Assembly (NCBI GenBank): GCA_017534745.1
Contig: JAFXVX010000015.1
Location: 1 to 64,000, forward strand
Reading direction: 5' to 3'
DNA: 64,000 nucleotides
Source of the DNA: Bacteroidales bacterium
GTDB lineage: Bacteria > Bacteroidota > Bacteroidia > Bacteroidales > UBA932
Part shown: positions 1 through 7,518 of the stretch, one piece after another
How positions within the stretch are numbered: position 1 is the first letter of the stretch
How the letters are laid out: the number at the start of each line of letters is the position of its first letter
Notes under the pieces: model-generated
Database searches by the model: none
Told to the model about the DNA's origin: nothing
The model's input: only the letters and a program-made list of their open reading frames with translations
Position numbers and translations under genes: made by a program

Positions 1-222
1 GTGGTAGGAGACGGGAATGCTTCAGCTGTAATAACAACCGGCATTGAGGTCGGAGACGGCGTTGAAGTCACCGGAGCTGCCAATGCCGGGACAAAATATA
101 CGAATGGTAAAACGACCTATACGTTCTCCACAACATTGACGGCCGAAAAGAAATGGTTCAGCGGCTGGTCCGACGCGCCCATCACCGTCACCGTCGTGGA
201 TCAGGAGACCTATTCGGAATAG
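1..222 (+). CDS. C-terminal fragment of a protein cut by the window edge
   Basis: The frame is open from the first base and stops with TAG at 220-222, so this is the 3' end of a longer gene. The GTG at base 1 is probably an internal valine. The 73 visible residues are rich in Gly, Thr and Val and look like extracellular beta-sandwich sequence. No family is recognisable. The next gene starts 25 bp downstream on the same strand, which suggests cotranscription with the rhamnosidase. Confidence 0.6.
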   Translation: MVGDGNASAVITTGIEVGDGVEVTGAANAGTKYTNGKTTYTFSTTLTAEKKWFSGWSDAPITVTVVDQETYSE

Positions 223-247
223 AGGGGAAGTTTCGTGTAGTATTTAT

Positions 248-2842
248 ATGAAACTTATTATTCTTCTGCAGTTTGTGCTGGCAGCGGTGCTTGGGTTGAA
301 GACCGAGCACCTCGCCGTTCCGGTGGGGATTGACAATCCCGCGCCGCGGTTTTCATGGTATCTTGAGGATGGCAGAGATGGGGCCCGGCAGGCGGCTTAC
401 AGGATTGCCGTGGCGTCCGATTCGCTGGATTTCGAAGGGAATATGGTCTGGGACTCCGGGCGTGTAGCCTCAGATGAGGTGCTGGCAGTCTATGGCGGGC
501 CGGAGCTGAAGCCGTTTACCCGTTACTGGTGGAGGGTGACTTGCGAAGATATGGACGGGGCGGAGGTACAGTCTGCGACTGCCTTCTTCGAGACCGGGCT
601 GATGGAGCAGAAGAACTGGAAAGGATGCTGGATATCTGACAAGCAGGGCGCCGAGATCAAGCCGGCGCCCCGCTTCCGCGAGGAATTCAAGACTCGCGGG
701 GGCGTCGTGCAGGCCAGGGCCTATATCGCGGCTGCCGGGCTTTACACGATGTATGTCAACGGCGTTAAAGTGGGTGACAGGGTGCTGGATCCCGCTTTTA
801 CCCGTTTTGACCGCAGGGTTCTGTACAGCACATACGACATTACGCCCATGCTCCGCGAGGGCGTCAATGCTGTCGGCGTGGAGCTCGGCAACGGCTGGTA
901 TAACCACCAGGCCGTCACGACATGGCACTTCGACAAGGCCCCGTGGAGGGCGCGTCCGGCTTTCTGCGCGGACATCCGGATTCGTTATGCCGACGGCAGC
1001 GAGGAGGTGATTTCCACCGGTACGGGATGGCAGACTTCAAGCGAAGGGCCTCTTGTTTACAATAACATCTACACCGGCGAGCACTACGACGCCCGGCACG
1101 AAATGAAGGGCTGGGCAGAGCCCGGTTTCGACGAAAGGGACTGGGTCGGAGCGACGATTCGGAGTTGCCCCGCGGCGAAGGTGAGTGCCCAGCAGGCAGT
1201 CCCGATTCGCGAGAGCGAAGAGATTGAAGCTGTGAGTATTACAAAACTCAATAACAATCGCTATATCTACGATTTCGGTGAGAATATGGCGGGGAACGTT
1301 CACCTTCGCATCAAGGGTACGCGTGGGACTTCGATAGAGCTGACCTACGCCGAGCGGCTCAATTCCGCCGGCCGCGCCGATCAGGACAATATCAATTACT
1401 ACTATTTCGGTGACCGCAATGCAGAGCCCCTGCAGACTGACCTTGTGACTCTCAGCGGCGGCGAAGACTATTTTGCCCCTCAGTACAGCTACAAGGGTTT
1501 CCGTTATGTCGAGGTCAATGCATCCTCGTCCCTTAAATGGGGCAAAGAGCAGTTGAAGGCGGTGAAGGTCCATAGCGACGTCCCCGGGATCAGCAGCCTC
1601 ACGGCTTCTGCCGCCATTGTCGATGACATCTGGCAGGCTACTCGAAGGACCTATTTGTCCAACCTTCCGGGATACCCGACGGACTGCCCGCAGCGGGAGA
1701 AGAACGGTTGGACGGCGGACGCCCACATCGCGGTAGAGTCCGGGCTCTACAACTACGACGCTTTCACCGTTTACGAGAAGTGGATGGCCGACCACCGGGA
1801 CGAACAGCAGCCCAACGGCCTGCTTCCGGACATCATCCCGACCTGCGGCTGGGGCTACTGGAATCCCGCCGCCAACGGCAACGGGCTCGATTGGACGAGT
1901 ACCATAGCCTTGATCCCATGGGAGTTGTATCTGTTCTACGGCGACAGCAAGCCGCTCCGGGACTGCTACGATGCTATCAAGCGTTACGTGGACTATGCTC
2001 TGACGCTGACAAAGGACGGCCTGACGTCCTGGGGCCGCGGCGACTGGGTGCCGGTGACGACCCGGTCCAACAAGACGCTGATATGCTCCTGTTTCCTCTA
2101 TAAGGACCTTGATATCCTTTGCCGTGCAGCCCGTCTTTTCGGGCATGAAGAGGACGCGGAAAAATATGGCGCTATTGCGGAGCAGGTCCGTGGGGCAGTC
2201 AACGCCAAGTTCCTCAATGCGGGGACCGGTGTCTATGCCGGCGGGATGCAGACGGACCAGAGCCTGCCGCTGGCATTTGGCCTTGTTCCGGAGGAGAACA
2301 GGCCGGCCGTCATGGCGGCCCTTGTCAAGCGGGTAGAGGAAGACGGATACCACGTAAATGCCGGCGTCCACGGCGCCAAGGCCGTGCTCAACGTGCTTGC
2401 CGAAAATGGATATGGCGAGCTGGCATACCGCATCGCGACGGCGCAGGATTACCCTTCCTGGGGCTGGTGGTTGGCAAACGGCCGCACCACCCTCGTCGAG
2501 AACTGGAAACTGGACGCTACCAGGGATAACTCCGACAATCACATAATGTTCGGGGACATCGGCGCCTGGTTCCACCGGGCCCTCGGCGGCATCAATCCTG
2601 ATCCGGAAGCCCCTGGTTTCAAGCACATTATCCTTCGTCCGTGCTTCCCCGCCGGTCTTGACAGTTTCTCATGCAGCCATGACTCTCCGAGGGGTAGAAT
2701 TGATGTTTCGTGGAAACGAAAAGGAAGAGACGCGGCCCTGAAGGCCGTCGTCCCCTGCGGCGCCTCGGCGACCTTCCACCACCCCGACGGCAGGACCCAA
2801 AACCTGCCCTCAGGCACTCACGAGTTGTCCATTAATTTGTAA
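248..2842 (+). CDS. Secreted alpha-L-rhamnosidase, GH78 family
   Basis: An 864-residue protein with a short hydrophobic N-terminus followed by beta-sandwich domains typical of GH78 and a catalytic (alpha/alpha)6 barrel in the second half. The family signature TDCPQREKNGWTADA is present with Asp479, Glu484 and Trp488; this acidic patch holds the general acid in characterised GH78 enzymes. A C-terminal beta domain follows the GGW/TTLVENW region. The predicted reaction is release of terminal alpha-L-rhamnose from plant rhamnogalacturonan, flavonoids or bacterial polysaccharides in the periplasm or outside the cell. No SusC/SusD pair is adjacent, so the substrate cannot be told from context. Family assignment is firm and substrate is open. 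Confidence 0.93.
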   Translation: MKLIILLQFVLAAVLGLKTEHLAVPVGIDNPAPRFSWYLEDGRDGARQAAYRIAVASDSLDFEGNMVWDSGRVASDEVLAVYGGPELKPFTRYWWRVTCEDMDGAEVQSATAFFETGLMEQKNWKGCWISDKQGAEIKPAPRFREEFKTRGGVVQARAYIAAAGLYTMYVNGVKVGDRVLDPAFTRFDRRVLYSTYDITPMLREGVNAVGVELGNGWYNHQAVTTWHFDKAPWRARPAFCADIRIRYADGSEEVISTGTGWQTSSEGPLVYNNIYTGEHYDARHEMKGWAEPGFDERDWVGATIRSCPAAKVSAQQAVPIRESEEIEAVSITKLNNNRYIYDFGENMAGNVHLRIKGTRGTSIELTYAERLNSAGRADQDNINYYYFGDRNAEPLQTDLVTLSGGEDYFAPQYSYKGFRYVEVNASSSLKWGKEQLKAVKVHSDVPGISSLTASAAIVDDIWQATRRTYLSNLPGYPTDCPQREKNGWTADAHIAVESGLYNYDAFTVYEKWMADHRDEQQPNGLLPDIIPTCGWGYWNPAANGNGLDWTSTIALIPWELYLFYGDSKPLRDCYDAIKRYVDYALTLTKDGLTSWGRGDWVPVTTRSNKTLICSCFLYKDLDILCRAARLFGHEEDAEKYGAIAEQVRGAVNAKFLNAGTGVYAGGMQTDQSLPLAFGLVPEENRPAVMAALVKRVEEDGYHVNAGVHGAKAVLNVLAENGYGELAYRIATAQDYPSWGWWLANGRTTLVENWKLDATRDNSDNHIMFGDIGAWFHRALGGINPDPEAPGFKHIILRPCFPAGLDSFSCSHDSPRGRIDVSWKRKGRDAALKAVVPCGASATFHHPDGRTQNLPSGTHELSINL

Positions 2843-2866
2843 AATAGAAAAAAGTCTTTACCTTTG
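2836..2866 (+). promoter_or_regulatory. Bacteroides-type promoter for a small RNA
   Basis: A TTTG at 2836-2839 and TACCTTTG at 2859-2866, separated by 19 bp, match the Bacteroides sigma consensus exactly. The box overlaps the last codons of the rhamnosidase gene. Initiation is expected a few bases after 2866. No start codon on the + strand leads to a gene, so the product is probably the small RNA annotated next. Confidence 0.7.
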
Positions 2867-2871
2867 CAGTG

Positions 2872-3013
2872 AGACGATTAAATCGTGACACGGATGGACA
2901 AGGGATAGTGCAAAAGTCCCCGCCGGCTTAATCCTCGCTTTTTGAAGTAATTCCGTCCACGTAGTCTTGGGGCGAATCTAGCAGGAGGTCGATTGGGCCT
3001 CCTGCTTTGTTTT
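2872..3013 (+). ncRNA. Putative small non-coding RNA, about 140 nt
   Basis: A consensus promoter (2836-2866) and an intrinsic terminator (stem 2980-2988 with 2998-3006, then TTGTTTT) bracket about 140 nt with no coding potential. A short palindrome, ACGATT-A-AATCGT (2874-2886), lies at the 5' end, and TGGAC at 2895-2899 can pair with GTCCA at 2955-2959. The 3' end overlaps and is antisense to the last codons of the convergent XRE gene. I do not recognise an Rfam family. It is shorter than typical 6S RNA. Confidence 0.5.
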
Positions 3014-3688
3014 ACCAGCGTCTATGGCTGTAATACAGTATTGAACTTTCGACATATCACTGCGCTTGACCCCGACAAGCATTTTGACCAGACCAATGCC
3101 CGGGCAATGGTAGGACATCTTTATCATACTTTCAAAACCACGTTGGTTGTTTTTTTTAGGGTTTGCAGGTAACTTCTCTATAAAAACTGCATTTGTCAAA
3201 ATTGCATCCAATTGAAGAACGGCAAGTGTGGATAAATAAGTCAGAGAAGCGTGACCTGCCGTTTCTTTTACGGAGATAAATCTTATGTTAATATCGTCTT
3301 TAAGGCTTAAATTATACTTCTTGGATTCAGGATTGAGTTGTTTCCAATTATGATAAAAAGACATTATTATCTGTTGACGACGCCTCCTGTCCTCTACTGT
3401 ATCTCCTGTAGGGATATCATCTTCGCGAATGACAATTTCTTTATTGTCTTTTTCATCGACAGCGATAGGGAGGTCGCTTAAATCAGGCTCTTCAATATAA
3501 CCGACAAGCAAAACGAAGGGCACTCCAAGTACTTCTGATGCTTTATGGATGGTTTCCAGGTTTTTCGTCTTGAACAGTGCTTTTACATTTTGTTTCCGGA
3601 TACCCATTCTTCTGGCAAACTCGCTCTTGCTCATTCCTATTCGCGCCAGCAACGCTTCTCCCTTCGCTTCGAAATAAATTTGATTCAT
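2978..3688 (-). CDS. XRE-family helix-turn-helix regulator with conserved C-terminal domain
   Basis: A 236-residue cytoplasmic protein. The first 65 residues form a Cro/XRE-type HTH (MSKSEFARRMGIRKQNVKAL), followed by a charged linker. From about residue 150 comes a globular domain ending in FESMIKMSYHCPGIGLVKM and VQYCITAI, a pattern I recall from hypothetical proteins of Bacteroidales accessory regions. The gene is clearly AT-rich compared with its neighbours, which suggests horizontal acquisition. Its promoter lies just upstream (3704-3735), leaving a leader of roughly 10 nt. The function of the C-terminal domain and the regulatory targets are unknown. No toxin-antitoxin partner is visible. 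Confidence 0.75.
   Translation of the reverse strand: MNQIYFEAKGEALLARIGMSKSEFARRMGIRKQNVKALFKTKNLETIHKASEVLGVPFVLLVGYIEEPDLSDLPIAVDEKDNKEIVIREDDIPTGDTVEDRRRRQQIIMSFYHNWKQLNPESKKYNLSLKDDINIRFISVKETAGHASLTYLSTLAVLQLDAILTNAVFIEKLPANPKKNNQRGFESMIKMSYHCPGIGLVKMLVGVKRSDMSKVQYCITAIDAGKTKQEAQSTSC
2980..3013 (+). terminator. Intrinsic terminator of the small RNA
   Basis: A 9-bp perfect stem AGCAGGAGG/CCTCCTGCT with a 9-nt loop is followed by TTGTTTT on the + strand. The stem is also the coding sequence for the last residues of the XRE protein on the - strand, so one segment serves as gene end and terminator. Confidence 0.7.
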
Positions 3689-3703
3689 AATTTATTATTT
3701 TTA

Positions 3704-3735
3704 CAAAGGTAATATTTAAAAATTACTTTTGCAAA
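3704..3735 (-). promoter_or_regulatory. Promoter of the XRE gene
   Basis: Read on the - strand, TTTG at 3735-3732 and TACCTTTG at 3711-3704 match the Bacteroides consensus with standard spacing. The -7 octamer is the same as that of the facing small-RNA promoter. The ATG at 3688 lies 15 nt beyond the -7 box. Confidence 0.7.
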
Positions 3736-3754
3736 AAATACAGCTATGTTGCCT

Positions 3755-5821
3755 TCAAATCTCCTCCCCGGCCTCGATGAAGCGGGCGGCGGCGTTGAGG
3801 AAGTGGGCGGTGATCCAGAAGACGGTCCAGCTTTCGGAGTAGCCGCCGCGGAGTTTATACACGTTGGACATATCGCCGTGCTGGGCGAAATTGGTGTGCT
3901 GGACCTGCTCGCCCTGGCTGCCATAGGCGTCGGTGAGCTGGTAGCAGGTGCGGTACATTACCTTTGAGAGTTTCACCAGACGCTCGTCTCCGAGAATGCG
4001 GCCCATACGGCAGACTTCAGGGGCGAAAAGGACGCCGTAGACATCCAGATGCTGGTTCTGAGGCGAGACGACAGTCCAGCCGGTGGACTTGAAGCCGCGG
4101 TCGGCAAGGCGCCCGGCCGGCAGGGGGATGTCCCAGACAGCAACATAACTGAGGCATACATCCATAGCGTGCTTGGCCCAGTCCAGATATTTTGCCTCGG
4201 AGAAGCGTTCATAGCACTCAAGGAAGCCCTGGAAGGCAGCCCATGCGCCTTCTTTGTCCTCGCAGGTGGCGTCCAGCGTGCCGCCCCAGTAGCAGCCGTC
4301 CATCTCCAGATGCCGTTCGGCAAAGAGTTTTGCCGCCTTCTCGGCGGCCTTGCGATAGCGCGGCTTGCTGAACAGTTTCGAAGATATGGCAAGAGGGGCG
4401 ATGAAGAAGGCCTCGGCTGTTGAGGCAGGGTCCCATTTGCAGGCGAGTATGCGGTCGGAAGTCTTGTCGCAGGCCCGCTTAAGGAAATCTTCCCACTTGG
4501 AGGTGTCGTATGTCCCGGGGTGCTTGCGTGCATATTCTATGGCCTTGGCGAAATTGTACATCGCCTGCCCGCAGGAGACGGGGTCGCCTTTCTCCCATTT
4601 GCCGCTTTCGCAGTCGTAGCGGACGTGGAACAGGCCGTCATCACGGAACGTGCATCCGGAAAGGAAATCGAGGCTGCGATGCACTTTGTCGTGGATTCCA
4701 TCCGCCGTCCAGGGGCCTGCTTCGGCGGTCAGCATCGGCTCAAGCACCTGAAGCGAGTAGCCGGGGGAATCGGCCTGTCCGCACCAGCCCATCACTATGT
4801 GCTTGCGCCCAGCTCGCTTGTCGTACATGTCGAACCCGCAGGCTCCTTCGCTCTCCAGCCATCTGGATGCGGCAAAGCGGGCCTTGCCGGAGACGATTTC
4901 TTCGAAACCGCTGAAGCGGTCCGCGTCGTAGGGCTTGTAACGGTCCAGCGACGAGTAGAGTGGCTGCTGGAAGCCGGTACCCTTGCGCGAGATGCCGTAA
5001 AGGTCAATGAAAAACTCTTTCTCGACAATGCGACCGGGCTCCAGGTCAATCCAGGTATCTGCGTATCGCATCGAGGTCTTCTGGCGGGCCTTGGCGACGC
5101 TGTGAACCCCGTTGTAACCTATTGGTCCACTGTACATAACAACTTCGGTGATGCCTTCGGAGGCCTCGGCTCCGAGCGACCACCACTGGTCGCCGAGCAC
5201 TGCTCCCCGTACGGGCGATGGCACAGTGTGGACTGCAATGGCCCGTAGTGACGCGGCATCTTCCAGCATCACGAACGGCATCGGATACCGGTGGTCTTCA
5301 AAGATGGCGAACTCGCCAGGGGCGCCGGTCCAGACCGGCACGGCGGCGGGATTGACCGCCGCCCCGTTTGCATTGCCGTAATAGACAATGCCGGGGGCGA
5401 ACATCGAAAGTCCGTTCCCGCTCTTTTGGAGGCGGACGGACAGCGTGGCGTGCCGCAGCGTGTCCGGGCCTTTCCACTCAAAGCGACGTATGCAGCGGAC
5501 CATGCCGTCCGCGGTGGGGGAGTAGGCGTCGGAAAGGAGCATCTTCCCCTGCGGCAGATTGAGGGTGCCGCGGAGAATAGTCCATTCTCCGGCGGTCTCG
5601 GACTCCTGAGGCCTGACATGGATCCACCTGTCCGGCCAGTCGTCCTTCCACTCAGTGGCTATGGACCAAAGGCCCTCGGCTGGAGCACGAAGCGTGTCGG
5701 CTCCGTCAGTGAATACTACGGAGAGGTCACTGCCCGTCACCAGGCGGGTCTGGGCCGCGAGCGACCATGATGCGGTCGCGCAAAGTCCTGCGAAAAGAAG
5801 GAGGAACAGGGTCTTTTTCAT
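3755..5821 (-). CDS. Secreted protein with six-hairpin (alpha/alpha)6-like fold, putative glycoside hydrolase
   Basis: A 688-residue protein with a clear signal peptide (MKKTLFLLLFAGLCATASWS, cleavage near SLAAQ). The N-terminal half looks like beta-sandwich. The C-terminal half (about 320-680) has evenly spaced aromatic and Gly-rich helical hairpins, for example MGWCGQADSPGY, DGCYWGGTLDAT and SPQNQHLDVYGVL, as in six-hairpin glycosidases. I cannot name the family or catalytic residues. Its neighbours on both sides are glycosidases, which supports a role in glycan breakdown. A promoter ends 4 nt before the ATG, so the mRNA may be leaderless, which also supports this start. Confidence 0.7.
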   Translation of the reverse strand: MKKTLFLLLFAGLCATASWSLAAQTRLVTGSDLSVVFTDGADTLRAPAEGLWSIATEWKDDWPDRWIHVRPQESETAGEWTILRGTLNLPQGKMLLSDAYSPTADGMVRCIRRFEWKGPDTLRHATLSVRLQKSGNGLSMFAPGIVYYGNANGAAVNPAAVPVWTGAPGEFAIFEDHRYPMPFVMLEDAASLRAIAVHTVPSPVRGAVLGDQWWSLGAEASEGITEVVMYSGPIGYNGVHSVAKARQKTSMRYADTWIDLEPGRIVEKEFFIDLYGISRKGTGFQQPLYSSLDRYKPYDADRFSGFEEIVSGKARFAASRWLESEGACGFDMYDKRAGRKHIVMGWCGQADSPGYSLQVLEPMLTAEAGPWTADGIHDKVHRSLDFLSGCTFRDDGLFHVRYDCESGKWEKGDPVSCGQAMYNFAKAIEYARKHPGTYDTSKWEDFLKRACDKTSDRILACKWDPASTAEAFFIAPLAISSKLFSKPRYRKAAEKAAKLFAERHLEMDGCYWGGTLDATCEDKEGAWAAFQGFLECYERFSEAKYLDWAKHAMDVCLSYVAVWDIPLPAGRLADRGFKSTGWTVVSPQNQHLDVYGVLFAPEVCRMGRILGDERLVKLSKVMYRTCYQLTDAYGSQGEQVQHTNFAQHGDMSNVYKLRGGYSESWTVFWITAHFLNAAARFIEAGEEI

Positions 5822-5825
5822 ATGG

Positions 5826-5856
5826 CAAAAATAGTAAAAATGTGTATCTTGGGCAA
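5826..5856 (-). promoter_or_regulatory. Promoter reading into the 5821 gene, possibly leaderless
   Basis: On the - strand TTG at 5856-5854 and TATTTTTG at 5833-5826 form a consensus Bacteroides promoter. Only four bases separate the -7 box from the ATG at 5821, so transcription should start at or next to the start codon. Confidence 0.6.
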
Positions 5857-5893
5857 CGGTAGGGTTAACCCTCTTTCGCTCGTTATACTAAAT

Positions 5894-7510
5894 ATGAAAT
5901 ATCTGCTTCACATATTTGTCCTGCTGCTGTTTTGCCTTCCGGCACCGGCTCAGCAGGCCCCCGATTACAGCGAATATATCCTCACCCCGAAGGCTCCGGA
6001 CACGCCCCGTATCAACGGGCCAAAGGTCTGCGGCGCCCGGCCCAGGGCCGATTTCCTGTACCGCATCCCGGTTTCGGGCGTGAAGCCGGTGCGCTTTGCC
6101 GCCAGCGGTCTTCCCCGCGGTCTGAAGCTGGACGCGGAGAAGGGCATCATAAGCGGAAAGGTCTGTAAAAAAGGGAGTTATAAGGTTAAGATAACTGCGA
6201 CCAATGCTCTTGGAAGCGACTCCCGGGAGCTTCGCATCGAGATAGGAGAGCGCATCGCCCTCACTCCTCCCATGGGCTGGAACTCCTGGAACTGCTGGGG
6301 CGACCGCGTGACTCAGGAGAACATCCTGCAGGCTGCGCGGGCCCTTGAGGAGACAGGCCTCGCAGACTACGGCTGGAACTATGTCAATATCGATGACGGC
6401 TGGCAGGGTATCCGTGGCGGAAAACACAACGCCATCCAGCCAAACGCCAAGTTCCCTGACATGAAGGCACTTGGCGATTCGCTCCATGCCCGTGGATTCA
6501 GGTTCGGCATCTATTCCGGCCCCTGGATTTCCACCTATGCAGCCCACATCGGGTCGTCATGTGACAATCCTGAAGGCAAGTACTGGTGGGTTGAAGATGG
6601 AATCGTGGACGAAAACTACAAGCTGGACGTCTCCAAATACGACAAGGGAGAGATCCACAGCTTTGGCAAATACTCCTTCGCCCGCGCCGACGCCCGCCAG
6701 TGGGCGGACTGGGGTGTTGATTACCTCAAATACGACTGGTTCCTCAACGACGTCTGGTGGCTGCGCGACATGCGTGAGGCCCTGGATGCCACGGGCCGCG
6801 ACATTGTCTATAGCATCTCCAACGCGACGCGCATCTGTCTCGCCCCGGAGATGCCGCTCTACGCCAACTGCTGGCGCACCGCCGGCGACATAAAGGACAC
6901 ATGGGACAGCATATCCAGCATCGGTTTTGACAGGGAATCCGCCTGGGTCGGTTACGCGGGTCCTGGCCACTGGCCGGATGCCGATATGATGGTCCTCGGC
7001 CAGGTTGGCGGATGGGAAGGCGGCGAACCGCACTGGACGAAACTGACCCCGTGGGAGCAGTATTCCCACGTGACCTTGTGGGCCATCCTCGCCTCTCCGC
7101 TGCTCATTGGCTGTGACCTCGATGCGATGGACGATTTTACCCTCAGCCTGCTGACCAACAGCGAGGTCCTGGAGGTCAACCAGGACCCGCTCGGGATGAT
7201 GGGAACCCGCAATGTCTTTGGCCCGGGCAAGACCCAGTCGGTCTATGTCAAGCGTATGGAAGACGGCACCCTCGCTGTGGCCCTTTTCAATCTAAAAAAT
7301 GAAGAAAACACCATAAGTTTCGTTCCCCGTGACCTCGGTCTTATCGGAGTCCAGACAATCCGCGACCTCTGGCGTCAGTGCGAAGTCGGCAAAGTGGCCG
7401 ACAAGGAGCGCTGGCAGGTGACGGTTCCCGCCCATGGCTGCGCGCTTTACCGCCTCAGCCCGGGTGTCACAGACCGGAAGATGGAAGGCAAGTGGTGGGA
7501 GATCCAATAG
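5894..7510 (+). CDS. Secreted alpha-galactosidase, GH27 family, with Ig-like N-terminal domain
   Basis: The start at 5894 is preferred to the in-frame ATG at 5822 because it gives a proper signal peptide (MKYLLHIFVLLLFCLPAPAQ); the protein is then 538 residues. Residues about 40-120 resemble a putative-Ig (He_PIG) domain ending in NALGSDSRELRIEIGER. The GH27 barrel begins at LTPPMGWNSWNCWGD. Asp281 in YLKYDW is the expected nucleophile and Asp332 in RTAGDI the expected acid/base. A small C-terminal beta domain follows. The predicted reaction is hydrolysis of terminal alpha-D-galactose (or alpha-GalNAc) residues. The next gene starts 8 bp downstream, so the two are probably cotranscribed. Confidence 0.93.
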   Translation: MKYLLHIFVLLLFCLPAPAQQAPDYSEYILTPKAPDTPRINGPKVCGARPRADFLYRIPVSGVKPVRFAASGLPRGLKLDAEKGIISGKVCKKGSYKVKITATNALGSDSRELRIEIGERIALTPPMGWNSWNCWGDRVTQENILQAARALEETGLADYGWNYVNIDDGWQGIRGGKHNAIQPNAKFPDMKALGDSLHARGFRFGIYSGPWISTYAAHIGSSCDNPEGKYWWVEDGIVDENYKLDVSKYDKGEIHSFGKYSFARADARQWADWGVDYLKYDWFLNDVWWLRDMREALDATGRDIVYSISNATRICLAPEMPLYANCWRTAGDIKDTWDSISSIGFDRESAWVGYAGPGHWPDADMMVLGQVGGWEGGEPHWTKLTPWEQYSHVTLWAILASPLLIGCDLDAMDDFTLSLLTNSEVLEVNQDPLGMMGTRNVFGPGKTQSVYVKRMEDGTLAVALFNLKNEENTISFVPRDLGLIGVQTIRDLWRQCEVGKVADKERWQVTVPAHGCALYRLSPGVTDRKMEGKWWEIQ

Positions 7511-7518
7511 TTTTGAGT

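Noticed and set aside
1037..2626. Long open frame on the - strand across the rhamnosidase gene
   Set aside because: It mirrors the codon pattern of the GH78 gene, has no recognisable protein motif or ribosome binding site, and is a shadow frame common in GC-rich genes.
3755..5821. Assignment of the secreted six-hairpin protein to a numbered GH family
   Set aside because: The fold is suggested by its spacing of helical hairpins, but no diagnostic catalytic motif of a specific family could be identified.
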